Source of the DNA: an uncultured Eubacteriales bacterium
GTDB taxonomy: Bacteria; Bacillota; Clostridia; Peptostreptococcales; Anaerovoracaceae
Reading direction: 5' to 3'
NCBI GenBank assembly: GCA_900545135.1
Contig: UQXL01000012.1
Coordinates: 1 to 64,000 of the forward strand
Length of the DNA stretch: 64,000 bases
The position numbers and the translations under genes are program-made. The notes beneath the pieces were generated by a model. That model saw nothing but the letters and a program-made list of their open reading frames with translations, did not search any database and was not told the DNA's origin. Below, piece after piece: positions 25,694 through 35,190 of this stretch (its first letter is position 1; the number at the start of each line of letters is the position of its first letter).

Positions 25694-26620
25694 ATGAAAT
25701 TTTACATTGTTGACGCTTTTACAGAAACGCTTTTCGGAGGCAATCCGGCAGGAGTAGTCATTCTGCCTGAGGGAGAGGATTTCCCAGCAGACGATGTAAT
25801 GGTCAAGACTGCCGCCGAGCTCCGCTATTCCGAGACCGCCTTTATAAAAAGGCTGAATGAAAAAGAGTTCAATATAAGATATTTCACGCCTGCTGCAGAA
25901 GTAGACCTCTGCGGCCATGCCACGATAGGTTCGTTTAAAGCTCTGCTTGAAGGGGGTTATATAGAAGACAATAAAAGCTATATAAATCACACGCTGGCAG
26001 GCGATCTGAACATAGAAGTCAGGAACGGCTTCGTGCTGATGGATATGGCCTCGCCTGTCAAAATCGGCGAGATCTCGGAAGAAAAATCTTTGAAAGAGCT
26101 TTACGAAATCATGGGACTCGATTATGAAGAGCAGAAAGAAAAAGGCGTCGTTCTGATTCCACAGCTCATTTCCACAGGTCTTCCTGACATAATGATGCCT
26201 GTAGCCTCGCCTGCAGACCTGGAAAAGATTTCGCCTGACTTTCCGGCACTGTCAAAGCTTTCGGAAAAATACCAGGTGGTCGGAGTTCATGCGTTTACAA
26301 CCGACTGCGATGACGCGACATGCCACGTCAGAAATTTCGCACCGCTTTATGATATAGACGAGGAAGCTGCCACAGGAACTTCCAATGGAGCTCTGACCTA
26401 TTACGGCTATTTGAACGGATTCATCAAAGCCGGAGACGACTGCAGGTTCGTGCAGGGCGAGAAAATGAACAGACCATCGCTGATTCTCAGCCACATCGAA
26501 GCCAGCGGAGAAGAAAACGGAGAGACAGAAAACGGAGAGGCAGAAAACAACAAAGCTTCCTACTCCATACAGGTCGGCGGCAGTGCTGTAATGCTGGCGG
26601 AGGGTGACATTAAGCTATAA
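25694..26620 (+). CDS. PhzF-family isomerase/epimerase-like protein
   Basis: 308 residues. The N-terminus FYIVDAFTETLFGGNPAGVV, the catalytic glutamate segment RYSETAFI near residue 47, CGHATIGS near 75 and the second-half AATGTSNGALTYY motif are PhzF signatures. The fold is that of diaminopimelate epimerase. The substrate of non-phenazine members is usually unknown. A charged 20-residue stretch rich in Glu, Asn and Gly near residue 285 is an unusual insertion. The ATG at 25694 has GGAGGTG upstream; the open frame extends left but without ribosome binding site or homology. Confidence 0.85.
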   Translation: MKFYIVDAFTETLFGGNPAGVVILPEGEDFPADDVMVKTAAELRYSETAFIKRLNEKEFNIRYFTPAAEVDLCGHATIGSFKALLEGGYIEDNKSYINHTLAGDLNIEVRNGFVLMDMASPVKIGEISEEKSLKELYEIMGLDYEEQKEKGVVLIPQLISTGLPDIMMPVASPADLEKISPDFPALSKLSEKYQVVGVHAFTTDCDDATCHVRNFAPLYDIDEEAATGTSNGALTYYGYLNGFIKAGDDCRFVQGEKMNRPSLILSHIEASGEENGETENGEAENNKASYSIQVGGSAVMLAEGDIKL

Positions 26621-26671
26621 TACAGTGCAGAGCGACTGCAACCGAGAAAAAAATAAAAAAGTTTAAAAAAT

Positions 26672-26698
26672 TTAGCACTCACCTCTTGACAGCGCTAA
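26672..26698. promoter_or_regulatory. CIRCE operator (HrcA site) upstream of hsp20
   Basis: TTAGCACTC, nine bases, then CAGCGCTAA. The left arm is an exact CIRCE half-site and the right differs from GAGTGCTAA at two positions. The spacing is exactly nine. It overlaps the -35 element of the promoter below, as expected for HrcA repression of a heat-shock gene. Confidence 0.85.
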
Positions 26699-26714
26699 CA
26701 AAAGGAGTTATATT
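26686..26714 (+). promoter_or_regulatory. Sigma-A promoter of hsp20
   Basis: TTGACA at 26686 and TATATT at 26709 with 17-base spacing. The leader before hsp20 is about 125 bases. Confidence 0.85.
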
Positions 26715-26844
26715 ATATGTATAGCAAGGAAAAAAAGAAAATACGGAATGAAAGTTCCTGAAAACTTCCCGCTATAAAAAACATATTACAAGGTATACTA
26801 TCCTTTGAGAGGACAGCATAGTTAATAAGAAGGGGTGAAAAGTT

Positions 26845-27276
26845 ATGTTGATGCCTAGTATTTATGGAAAAGATTTGTTTGAAGATTTGTTCGATCGTTC
26901 GTTTGGCCGTCCGTTCGCCGGATTCAAAGCGGACCAGATGATGAGAACAGACGTAAAGGATACCGAAAACGGTTACGAAGTGACCATCGATATGCCGGGT
27001 GTAAAGAAAGAAGACATCAAAGCTGAGTTGAAAGACGGCAATCTGACCATTAGCGCAGTATCAGGTTACAGCAACGATGAGAAAGATGAAAATGGAACCT
27101 ATATCAGGAGAGAGCGTTACAGCGGCTCCTGCAGCAGAAGCTTTTATGTCGGAGAAGCCGTAAAGGATGACAATATCAAGGCCAAATTTGAAAACGGCAC
27201 TTTGAAGCTGATGATTCCGAAACGTCAGCCGACTATTGAGGAGGAAAAGAAAAAATATATTCAGATCGAGGGCTAA
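26845..27276 (+). CDS. hsp20: Hsp20/alpha-crystallin small heat-shock protein
   Basis: 143-residue ATP-independent holdase chaperone. The alpha-crystallin domain spans about residues 30-135: GYEVTIDMPGVKKEDIKAELKDGNLTISA and the GTLKLMIPK motif (G-x-L-x-x-x-x-P-K type) are typical, and a basic C-terminal tail with PTIEEEKKKYIQIE follows. AAGGGGTG precedes the ATG. Control by HrcA is indicated by the CIRCE element, and a strong terminator makes it monocistronic. Confidence 0.95.
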   Translation: MLMPSIYGKDLFEDLFDRSFGRPFAGFKADQMMRTDVKDTENGYEVTIDMPGVKKEDIKAELKDGNLTISAVSGYSNDEKDENGTYIRRERYSGSCSRSFYVGEAVKDDNIKAKFENGTLKLMIPKRQPTIEEEKKKYIQIEG

Positions 27277-27331
27277 AATTATAGGCTAAATTTATAGCCT
27301 GAGTATAGCCCAAAGCAAATAGAACACAAGT

Positions 27332-27374
27332 GCCGGACTGTCCGAGTCATAACAGAGACAGTCCGGCGTTTTTT
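27332..27374 (+). terminator. Intrinsic terminator of hsp20
   Basis: GCCGGACTGTC and GACAGTCCGGC form an 11-bp stem, followed by GTTTTTT. The T-run touches the stop codon of the convergent dipeptidase gene. Confidence 0.93.
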
Positions 27375-28653
27375 AGCTTTCTACAGTCAGTTTGCGTATA
27401 GCCGTCTTATAAATTTCCTTTGCCAAAATCAAATCTTCCGTCAAAATATATTCATTGGCCTGATGCTCAGTAAGTTCACGTCCGGGTAGCATCGGACCAA
27501 AAGCGACAATGCCATCCATAGCTCTGGCATAAGTTCCGCCGCCGATTACGGCAGGCGGCCGCATATCTTTCGTATGCTCCCTGTATGCCTCAAGCAACTT
27601 TGTGATAACCGGCCCATCTGCATCCATGAAGACGAAAGGCACATCAGAAAGTAATTCTATCTCTACATTTTCATATCCCAATGAAGCAAGACGTTCTTTA
27701 ATGCCTTTGATGATGTCCTCTATTTTAAACGTTACGGGATATCTGACATCGGCAGTCAACATGATTTTGCTTTCTTCGGTATGTACGAGTCCGAAGTTGT
27801 ATGTTATTTCACCGCTTTCTTCATCCGCGGCATATCCGCCAAGACTCTTGCCGTTACATTCCATTTTGATACAGTCGCGGAAAAAACTGCTGAACAGGCA
27901 GTCTTCGCGATCTTTGAAATGCCCCATAATCATGCTTATGGCATTTTGACCATCCCATGGCGTGCTTCCATGAGCGGATTTTCCCGGCTGGCTGTAATTA
28001 TGCAAAGTTCCGCCGCGGTCGCGGAAGGTTGCTTCACATTTATCAGGCACCATGTTCACTGCATTTCCGCCTGATATTTTCTCAAAACATGTTTTACTTT
28101 TATCGAAGGAAAATCTGACGTTAGCAATTCCCATTTCTGCATATATGGCAGGAAAATCTGCATCTGGAGTAAATCCGAAGCTCACAGGTTCTTCAGTAGC
28201 TTTATAATATTCCATGTCTTCCCAATCGCCCGTCTCCTCGGCAAGGCCGAAAATAAGGCGTACTCTTTTATTAAAATCAACACTTTCTTCTATGAGCTCT
28301 TTTAGGGCATGGATCACAGCCACGGCAGGGCCTTTATCATCGGTAACACCTCTGCCGTAAAGCCTGCCCTCCTTTTCACGCAGTTCAAAGGGCGGAGAAA
28401 TCCATCCCTCGCCAGCCGGTACTACGTCGAGGTGAACGAGGATTCCTATCAAGTCTTCTCCCTGACCTATCTCAGCATATCCGGTCATATTTTCGCAGTT
28501 TTTAGTTCTTAAGCCGTAATTGCGGCAAATTGTCAAAGCTTCATCGAGCACTGCCGCAGTCTCTCTGCCGAAAGGCGTTTCTTTTGATTCTGTCCTTTCA
28601 GAAACGCTGGCAAACCGCACAAGTCTGCGCAAATCATCTATCATTTCTTTCAT
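27373..28653 (-). CDS. pepV: M20-family dipeptidase, PepV/Sapep type
   Basis: About 426 residues. Zinc-ligand segments of the M20 fold: GILVHLDVVPAGEGW (His/Asp) near residue 80, GRGVTDDKGP near 110 with the bridging aspartate, and GLAEETGDWEDM (catalytic Glu pair) near 145. The lid domain insertion is long as in PepV, which cleaves N-terminal residues from dipeptides such as Xaa-His or beta-Ala dipeptides. The start at 28653 is chosen because GGAG lies seven bases upstream; in-frame codons further up lack this. It follows the DUF917 gene in the same direction by about 115 bases. Confidence 0.85.
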   Translation of the reverse strand: MKEMIDDLRRLVRFASVSERTESKETPFGRETAAVLDEALTICRNYGLRTKNCENMTGYAEIGQGEDLIGILVHLDVVPAGEGWISPPFELREKEGRLYGRGVTDDKGPAVAVIHALKELIEESVDFNKRVRLIFGLAEETGDWEDMEYYKATEEPVSFGFTPDADFPAIYAEMGIANVRFSFDKSKTCFEKISGGNAVNMVPDKCEATFRDRGGTLHNYSQPGKSAHGSTPWDGQNAISMIMGHFKDREDCLFSSFFRDCIKMECNGKSLGGYAADEESGEITYNFGLVHTEESKIMLTADVRYPVTFKIEDIIKGIKERLASLGYENVEIELLSDVPFVFMDADGPVITKLLEAYREHTKDMRPPAVIGGGTYARAMDGIVAFGPMLPGRELTEHQANEYILTEDLILAKEIYKTAIRKLTVES

Positions 28654-28768
28654 TTTTATCTCCGAAATCATCTCCAAATTCTCGTTGTTCCTGCGCGCTA
28701 TGACAAGCAGAGCTCGAATCTTGCGCACGCCAGAGTCGGAGAAAACCGGCCCTGAACTCATGCCTCAA

Positions 28769-29857
28769 TTATCTTTTAAACGGCCTATATTCTATATCAA
28801 ATCCGAAATGTTTTGGTCCGAAACATGCCAGGCCCTCTTCGGTAGTCCATACTTCAGGTGAAGGCAGTGCGAGAATGGTCATCTTTTGTCCGAGGCCGAA
28901 GTCCGGCGTAGTAAGTGGATTTCCGTCGTCGCCGATCATGCAGATCAAATCGGGAGCCATGACGTCCACCTCTCCGTTTCTGTAAGAAATGATATTTTCA
29001 TTCTTGAGCCAGATTCTATAAGTTTCTCCTGCAAAATTTTCTTCTCCTTTAAGGTATATTTCACCGAAGTTGAAGCCGTCGCGCGTTTCCCAAGGGAAAT
29101 CCGTTACTCTTCCCTTGAAGAGAATTTTTCCCTGTTTTGCCTCAGCGATGGCTTCGGCAACGTCGCGTCCGCAGTCTTTTGATTGGCGAAGCACGGCGCC
29201 TATCTCCTGAGCGTAAGTGATCATTCCCGGGATTACAGATTCTTTGATGACTCTTCCCACATTGGCGTGGTCGGCTACTCCCACTATATTATCACTGGCC
29301 ACGGCTATAGCCCGCACGATGTCCTCTCCACGCAGATCTCCCTGAACGTTTTTTATGACCATCTTTTCACCAAACTTAGTAGCTACTCCCATGGGACAAA
29401 TAGGTACGTTTTTAACATAATAAGTTGAATGCTGCAGCTCAGGCACCGACCGGCCAGCCGGGTCTGCGTCTATCAGCGGAAGCCCCTTTTCCAGCGCCGC
29501 GTGAAGAGCTTCGGCCGTGTTGGCTCCGCCCAGCTCAGTTGACCCTACGGCATAAAATTTCTTCCCCAGCACATCCTCCAAGGCCTCCATTGCAAGGACA
29601 GCTGGCGCTGTATCTGAAAGCTCGAAATCTTTAAATCTTTCGTCTCCCTCTCCGGACGGCGCTCCACAGCTATAAGGAGTGACGACGTATTCATCATCGG
29701 GAAGCTCATCCAGAGAGATGAGTTTAAGCTTTTCCCCCTTTTCAAAATGCTTTTCCATGAGCTGCAGACCTTCTTCAAGCGATCCGCCTCCTCCTGTGCC
29801 AAGCACGGTACATCCGTACAAAACATCTATTATATCCTGTTTGTTCAGTTCTCTCAC
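28769..29857 (-). CDS. DUF917 family protein
   Basis: 362 residues that match the DUF917 family over the whole length: N-terminal VLYGCTVLGTGGGGSLEEGL, then VVTPYSCGAPSG and LGGANTAEALHAALEKGLPLIDADPAGRSVPELQ. Members have been linked to thiohydantoin/hydantoin breakdown and sit beside hydantoinases or nucleobase permeases. The biochemical role here is not settled. It starts with GTG at 29857 (GGGGAGGC upstream), 13 bases after the permease gene, so the two form an operon. Confidence 0.85.
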   Translation of the reverse strand: MRELNKQDIIDVLYGCTVLGTGGGGSLEEGLQLMEKHFEKGEKLKLISLDELPDDEYVVTPYSCGAPSGEGDERFKDFELSDTAPAVLAMEALEDVLGKKFYAVGSTELGGANTAEALHAALEKGLPLIDADPAGRSVPELQHSTYYVKNVPICPMGVATKFGEKMVIKNVQGDLRGEDIVRAIAVASDNIVGVADHANVGRVIKESVIPGMITYAQEIGAVLRQSKDCGRDVAEAIAEAKQGKILFKGRVTDFPWETRDGFNFGEIYLKGEENFAGETYRIWLKNENIISYRNGEVDVMAPDLICMIGDDGNPLTTPDFGLGQKMTILALPSPEVWTTEEGLACFGPKHFGFDIEYRPFKR

Positions 29858-29870
29858 TTTTCTGCCTCCC

Positions 29871-31160
29871 CTACGCTTCCTCTTTTTTCAAGGTCTCTGC
29901 CAAGCCGTCTCTTGAAGTTGATGGGAAGATTCTTTCAGCGATAAGATATATCACTCCGCCCGCGATAATTCCGGAAAATTCTATACCTATCAGGTAGGCT
30001 ATCACAGTACCGGCTGCCCATGAGATAACACCTGCCCAGTTGACTCCGTCCTCAGGCCTGAAATTTTCTTTCTTTCCCTTGCCTACTATCCAGTAATCCG
30101 CTATGATTACCCCTCCTATAGGGCACACCACGTATGACAGCATGCTCAGAGCGTTCTCTATTTGTCCCAGTATACCGACGTCGCAGAGAACTATTCCGAT
30201 GATTCCGCAGACCAGCGTAGCTTCACGGCGTCTGTTGTCTTTCAGTTTGAACGCCATTACTACGTTTAGCCCCGCGCTGTATGCGTTGGTGGCGTTGGTC
30301 GTCCATGTGGATATTGCCATTGCGGTGATTCCCAAAACCGGAAGACCTACGTCTATCAGCACCATGCTGACGTCGTATTCTCCTGATATTTTAGTGAGCA
30401 GAATACCCATGACGAGAGTTATCACACCCATAGGGAACGTACCGTAAAATACTGATTTTACAGTATCTTTCCTGTTTTTCTGGAATCTCGTATAGTCAGC
30501 TGCGGTGATAGTTCCTACTGCAGTAAAGTTGAACGACAAGGCAACGCCTCCCATAAAGCTCATGGTCTGTGTCGTTTCAACTTCCAGCCCGTCGCTACCA
30601 AAAGTCTTGAACGCAAGATATGTACCATACAACATGATTATCATCAGCAGCGGTATGGATATCTTATCAAGCTTTTCGAGGGCTCCTACTCCAAATATGG
30701 CTGTAATCAGCATGATTACGCCCCAGATGGTGTTTGATACCACCAGCGGGATTTCGACGCCGGTCATCGCGTAAACAGCATTGCTGAAAGCCTCGCCGCA
30801 TACGCCGTTGTTGATACCGAACCAGCCGATCATGTTGACGGCGAAAATAGTACTCACGATAAATCTTGCCCCTGATTTTCCGAAGCCTGCCTCACACGTC
30901 GTACAGGAAGCCACTCCCAGATCGCATCCTATTATACCTGTGGCGACCATTCCTATCACCACCACGAGATAGCCGAGAGAACCTGAAATTATAGCAGGCC
31001 ACAGCGGCATCTCTTCCGCCAGCAGCGCTCCCAGCAGAAAGGCCGGTACACATACGCATATTCCTGCCTGTACGAACGCAAGTGAAACCCAGTCTCGTCT
31101 TTCATCTTCCGGAATCGCAGTGAGCGCCATCACTTCTACTGCTTTCTTTTCTTTCTTCAT
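29871..31160 (-). CDS. NCS1-family (CodB-like) permease
   Basis: About 429 residues with twelve membrane helices, of the nucleobase:cation symporter-1 family. The segment DWVSLAFVQAGICVCVPAFLLGALL and the following GLGY/GSLGYL helix resemble cytosine permease CodB, and NMIGWFGINNGVCG is family-typical. Likely substrates are cytosine, hydantoins or similar rings. The ATG at 31160 is preferred (AGGG just upstream); an in-frame ATG at 31205 has no ribosome binding site. It is divergent from the PucR-family gene. Confidence 0.85.
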   Translation of the reverse strand: MKKEKKAVEVMALTAIPEDERRDWVSLAFVQAGICVCVPAFLLGALLAEEMPLWPAIISGSLGYLVVVIGMVATGIIGCDLGVASCTTCEAGFGKSGARFIVSTIFAVNMIGWFGINNGVCGEAFSNAVYAMTGVEIPLVVSNTIWGVIMLITAIFGVGALEKLDKISIPLLMIIMLYGTYLAFKTFGSDGLEVETTQTMSFMGGVALSFNFTAVGTITAADYTRFQKNRKDTVKSVFYGTFPMGVITLVMGILLTKISGEYDVSMVLIDVGLPVLGITAMAISTWTTNATNAYSAGLNVVMAFKLKDNRRREATLVCGIIGIVLCDVGILGQIENALSMLSYVVCPIGGVIIADYWIVGKGKKENFRPEDGVNWAGVISWAAGTVIAYLIGIEFSGIIAGGVIYLIAERIFPSTSRDGLAETLKKEEA

Positions 31161-31344
31161 TGTTCCCTGTGCAAACAGCACGCCCTTTCTTAAGATTTTT
31201 TCCATTATAACGCAAGCCGGCGCGCATAGCTTTATGCGTGGAACAGAAAAAATGCTTCATTTATTGTGCTTAAGCATAAAATTATTGTAATTTGCTTACG
31301 CAGATAATATAATATTCCTATATTATTTGTGCAGGAGGTGTATC

Positions 31345-32916
31345 ATGAGCATTACTGTAAGGGACTGTCTCAATCTTCCCTCGCTGAGCTTCGGCAAGGT
31401 ATCGGCCGGAGAAGCTGGTCTGGAAAAAATCGTTTCATCAGTTTCAGTGGAGGAATTTTACGACTTTTTTGACTTAGATGTCTTCACGCTCAACGAGATA
31501 GTTATATCGGCCTTTTACAATCTGAAAGACGACGTCGACAGTCAATATGAGGCGATCAAGGAACTGGCAGATACCGGCGCTGTCGCCCTGGTTCTCTTTT
31601 ATGTAGGAAAGATACTGCCGCGTATAGATAAAAGGTTAAAGCGTCTCGCAGATGAACTTGAATTCCCTATCATTGAAATCACGGGAGACAGCGGCAGACT
31701 CAAATACAGCGACGTCATTTCTGATGTGATGACGGCTGTAATAAACGACAGAAACACTTCCCAGGATTTTGTAAATTCAACGAAAAAAAGGCTGCAGCAG
31801 CTTCCTCTTGAACTTAGAAATATCGAGAACCTCCTCAACATGATTGCTGATCACTACAAGTGCAGCATCCTCCTCACCGGACCATCGCAGCTGTATTTCT
31901 GCTCATCCTATCAGCCTGCTTTCGGCCCATCTGCTCCTGAATTTTTCTGGAGCCAGTTTCATGGCAGTCCACTGGGATATGAAATGAAAGACGTGATGAC
32001 GGACGATAAACTGATGCATATCTACAAGACAGACTTTTCACATTCCGGAAGCACGGGAAACACGCGCCTCACGCTATACGTTTCCTGCTTCAATACGGAG
32101 CTTGATGAAAGTATACTCAGCGATATGTGCATATGCATCCAGTTTTTCTCCACCGTCTGGGGTTACTCTCTGGAACTTGCATCTCCGGAAACTCTCCTGT
32201 CGCTCATCTTCAAAACCAGCAGAAACGCCGCCAATCATTATTTGAAAATATCTGCAATACCTTTTGAAAGGATTGCAAACCTGATTATCGTCTCTCCTGG
32301 AAACAAGGATATTTTAGTTATGAAAGAATCGCTGGCAAAGCGCTTTGCCGAATACGGCAAGTTTTTTCTCTGCGCCGTAATAGACTCTCAGATAATAATT
32401 CTCACTTCTATGGACTTCGCCAGCAGTATGGACAATTCTCTTACAGACGACCTATGGCAGCTGGCCGGCCAATACGACGAAGAGGCTTCTTTTTTCATGT
32501 CCGGCGCCAATAAAGATCTTACATCTTTGAAACGGACTTTCTCCGATTACAGCCGCAGTCTCCCTGCGCTGAAGAAGATTTTCCGCAACAGGCGTAACCG
32601 CGACATACATGATATAATGCTGTGCCGTGAAATCATCGCTCTTTCCGAGCAGCAAAGCAAGAAAACGGAGTACCTGTCGCAGATCATTGATGCGCTCAAA
32701 GACGACGGAGACGATCTTCTGGAAACGCTCAGCGTTTATCTTCTGGACTGCGATTCAAGACTGAACCTTGCAGCCAAGAAGCTTTTTCTCCACAGAAATA
32801 CTGTGGCATACAGGCTCAATAAAGTACGGCAGCTTACCAACACGGATTTTAGTCTCATGCCGGCGGCCTATGATTTTTATACGGCGATGGCTCTGTGGCG
32901 TTATCAGAAGGTTTAG
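31345..32916 (+). CDS. PucR-family transcriptional regulator
   Basis: 523 residues. The N-terminal half (about 1-130) matches the PucR purine-catabolism regulatory domain: TVRDCLNLPSLSFGKVSAGEAGLEK and FPIIEITGD. The middle is a GGDEF-like degenerate region, and the C-terminus (YLLDCDSRLNLAAKKLFLHRNTVAYRLNKV) is the PucR helix-turn-helix. GGAGGTG precedes the ATG at 31345. Divergence from the NCS1-DUF917 pair suggests it controls them in response to a purine- or hydantoin-like ligand. Confidence 0.88.
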   Translation: MSITVRDCLNLPSLSFGKVSAGEAGLEKIVSSVSVEEFYDFFDLDVFTLNEIVISAFYNLKDDVDSQYEAIKELADTGAVALVLFYVGKILPRIDKRLKRLADELEFPIIEITGDSGRLKYSDVISDVMTAVINDRNTSQDFVNSTKKRLQQLPLELRNIENLLNMIADHYKCSILLTGPSQLYFCSSYQPAFGPSAPEFFWSQFHGSPLGYEMKDVMTDDKLMHIYKTDFSHSGSTGNTRLTLYVSCFNTELDESILSDMCICIQFFSTVWGYSLELASPETLLSLIFKTSRNAANHYLKISAIPFERIANLIIVSPGNKDILVMKESLAKRFAEYGKFFLCAVIDSQIIILTSMDFASSMDNSLTDDLWQLAGQYDEEASFFMSGANKDLTSLKRTFSDYSRSLPALKKIFRNRRNRDIHDIMLCREIIALSEQQSKKTEYLSQIIDALKDDGDDLLETLSVYLLDCDSRLNLAAKKLFLHRNTVAYRLNKVRQLTNTDFSLMPAAYDFYTAMALWRYQKV

Positions 32917-32982
32917 AGGGCTTATCGCCGGCGCACGGATTGCTTGCCGCTGGCGCACGGTCAAAATCAAATGTCAGCACAT

Positions 32983-33028
32983 AAAAAATCCCGAAAGCTC
33001 TGAAAAGAGTTTTCGGGATTTATTTTTT
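32983..33028. terminator. Bidirectional terminator between pucR-like gene and dfx
   Basis: AAATCCCGAAA and TTTCGGGATTT with an inner CTC/GAG pair; T-rich runs follow on both strands. A threefold degenerate TCGCGG-AT-TGATTTT repeat (33029-33080) follows it. Confidence 0.85.
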
Positions 33029-33095
33029 CCTCGCGGATTTGATTTTTCATCGCGGGATTGATTTTCCTCGCGGCGTTTATTTTTATGCCGCTGTT

Positions 33096-33464
33096 TTATT
33101 TTTTCCACAGTCCGTGCAGGTTGCACCATTCGTAAGCTGCTACCAGCTTGTCTCCGTCGGCAAGAGCAAATTCAGCCTCAGGTTTTTCACCCGGTTTCAA
33201 AGTCTTTCTCTGAACGCCCTGCTCTGTTTCTATAGCGATAAAGCCGATGTAGTGTTCCTCAAGCATAGGATGCTCCACTTCGCCTACGGCTACCTTAACC
33301 TTGTTGCCATCAACAGTTACTACAGGAACGTGCTTTTCTACGGCAGCGTCTACTGTTCCCGGAACCATCTCTTTCATCTTCTGGCCGCAGCACATTACAG
33401 GAACGCCTGTTTCCTTAACGAATTCGATAATATTTCCGCAATGCTCACAAATATAAAACTTCAT
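33096..33464 (-). CDS. dfx: Desulfoferrodoxin (superoxide reductase)
   Basis: 122-residue iron protein that reduces superoxide to peroxide without releasing oxygen, typical of anaerobes. The N-terminal desulforedoxin-like domain has CEHCG and VMCCGQKM, the four cysteines of center I. Center II ligands are seen as KHVPV, EHPMLEEHYIGF and EWCNLHGLW. The length fits a 2Fe enzyme. GGAGG precedes the ATG. It lies alone beside the Pho regulatory genes. Confidence 0.95.
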   Translation of the reverse strand: MKFYICEHCGNIIEFVKETGVPVMCCGQKMKEMVPGTVDAAVEKHVPVVTVDGNKVKVAVGEVEHPMLEEHYIGFIAIETEQGVQRKTLKPGEKPEAEFALADGDKLVAAYEWCNLHGLWKK

Positions 33465-33522
33465 AACTTATACCTCCATATTAAGTAGTTGTATATTATA
33501 ATATTACCATAATAAGGACAAA

Positions 33523-35190
33523 TTAAACAGCCTTAAATTTTATGTTTATTTCAGTTCCCTCGCCCTCCGTGCTGTCTATGTCCAGCTCGCCGCCAAGATA
33601 GGCTGCGGCGTGCTTCACGATGGAAAGGCCCAGGCCGGTGCCTCCGGTAGCTTTGGAATGGCTTTTGTCTACACGGTAAAATCTTTCAAAGACTCGTTTC
33701 AGGTCGCTTTTAGGGATGCCTATGCCGGAATCTTTGACCGTCAGCAGGCATTCGTCGCCGATTTGCTTTACCGATATTTCTACGGTTCCGCCCTCTTTAT
33801 TGTATTTTATGGCGTTGTCGCACAGGTTATATATTATTTCTTCCAGTATGGTCTCTGCGCCCATTATGCTCACATGACTTCCGCTGACATTGACGGTGAC
33901 GCGAGCCTCATCAGCCTTTGCCCTGAGCCTGCGGGCCACGTCTTCCGCACTGCCGAGAACGTCTATTTCCTCCTGCTCGTCGGGCACGGTGTTTTCGTCC
34001 AGCTGTGAGAGCTTGATTATGTCTTCTATCAGCGAGATGAGTCTTGCAGATTCTTCTTTTATGGTAAGTGCAAAGCCTTTGACGTCTTCAGGCTTTACCA
34101 AGTCTCCGCTCAGCATATCCGATACTCCGTAGATAGAGGTGAGCGGCGTCTTCAGTTCGTGGGAAACGTTGGAAGTGAATTCGCGGCGCAGCTTCTCGCC
34201 CCTCTCCTTTTCCGTTATATCCAGGATTATCAGGATGGCTCCGGTCACCTTTCCGCTGTCGTAGACAGGGTTTGCGATGATTTCGCAGATAGACTCGTGG
34301 AGCGATAACGTCGTCCGGCAGTTGTTTCCGGCGAGGGATTCGGTGACGGCTCTGCGGAAAGCCTCGCTCCTGTTGAGTCTGAGCACAGTCTCAGACTTGC
34401 CGGCTGCTTCCGCCTCCAGCATCCTTATGGCGCTGCTGTTATAGGTGAGGATTTCCATATCTTTGTCTATGATGATGAGACCCTCGGCCATATTTTCCGT
34501 TATTATCCTGAATTCATTCTGCTGCTTCTTGAGGTTCTCCATCTGGCGGCGTATCTTGCTGTTCTGCTGATGTATCCTGTGCAGCAGGGGCACGATCTCT
34601 TCGTAATTTTCCCTTATATCAGGAGAATCTAGGTCTATATCGTTGATAGGTTTGATGATCCCTCTGGTTATGCGCGCGGAAATGACGGCTCCAAGAGCGA
34701 CCAGCACCACAACTATCACCAGCACCATGCCGAAAGTATCCAGGATCAGAGCCACTTGTGAATAATGGCTGGAGGATAATCTCAGTATGTCTCCGTTATC
34801 CATCTTAAGCGCATAGTAACGCGTGTCCTGCGCCATGGTATTGGAATGTCTTACAGCATATCCCTCACCGTCCGCAAGAGCCTCTTTTACTTCTTCTCTC
34901 TCAATGTGACTGGACATCTCGTCAGAATTGGCTTCGCTGTCGAAGAGGACTTCGCCGCTGCTTTTTATCAGCGTTATACGGCTGTCGATGTTGCTCGCTT
35001 CTCCCACTCTCTTCAGATATTCAACACCCTCATTTTCAATGGCAACCTCGACCATCTTGGCTTCGTCTCTCAGCTCGTCGTCTATCTTTTCTCCGAGATA
35101 ATCGTACATGACGCCCATCACAAGTCCGGTGCATGCAAGCATCGTAACGAGGGAAACCAATATTATACCTGTAAATATCCTTTTGGTCAT
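33523..35190 (-). CDS. phoR: PhoR-type sensor histidine kinase
   Basis: About 555 residues: membrane helix 1 (residues 6-27), an extracellular sensing region (about 30-145), membrane helix 2 (about 145-168), a linker with coiled coil, a PAS domain (about 225-320), then HisKA with the phosphoacceptor HELKTPLTSIYG and the HATPase with NLCDNAIKYNKEGG (N box) and GIGIPKSD/GGTGLGLSIVKH (G boxes). The ATG at 35190 shares a base with the stop of phoB (TGATG). Expected to sense phosphate limitation together with Pst/PhoU. Confidence 0.92.
   Translation of the reverse strand: MTKRIFTGIILVSLVTMLACTGLVMGVMYDYLGEKIDDELRDEAKMVEVAIENEGVEYLKRVGEASNIDSRITLIKSSGEVLFDSEANSDEMSSHIEREEVKEALADGEGYAVRHSNTMAQDTRYYALKMDNGDILRLSSSHYSQVALILDTFGMVLVIVVVLVALGAVISARITRGIIKPINDIDLDSPDIRENYEEIVPLLHRIHQQNSKIRRQMENLKKQQNEFRIITENMAEGLIIIDKDMEILTYNSSAIRMLEAEAAGKSETVLRLNRSEAFRRAVTESLAGNNCRTTLSLHESICEIIANPVYDSGKVTGAILIILDITEKERGEKLRREFTSNVSHELKTPLTSIYGVSDMLSGDLVKPEDVKGFALTIKEESARLISLIEDIIKLSQLDENTVPDEQEEIDVLGSAEDVARRLRAKADEARVTVNVSGSHVSIMGAETILEEIIYNLCDNAIKYNKEGGTVEISVKQIGDECLLTVKDSGIGIPKSDLKRVFERFYRVDKSHSKATGGTGLGLSIVKHAAAYLGGELDIDSTEGEGTEINIKFKAV

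Noticed and set aside
26717..26761. 14-codon leader peptide upstream of hsp20
   Set aside because: It begins at the predicted transcription start and has no ribosome binding site.
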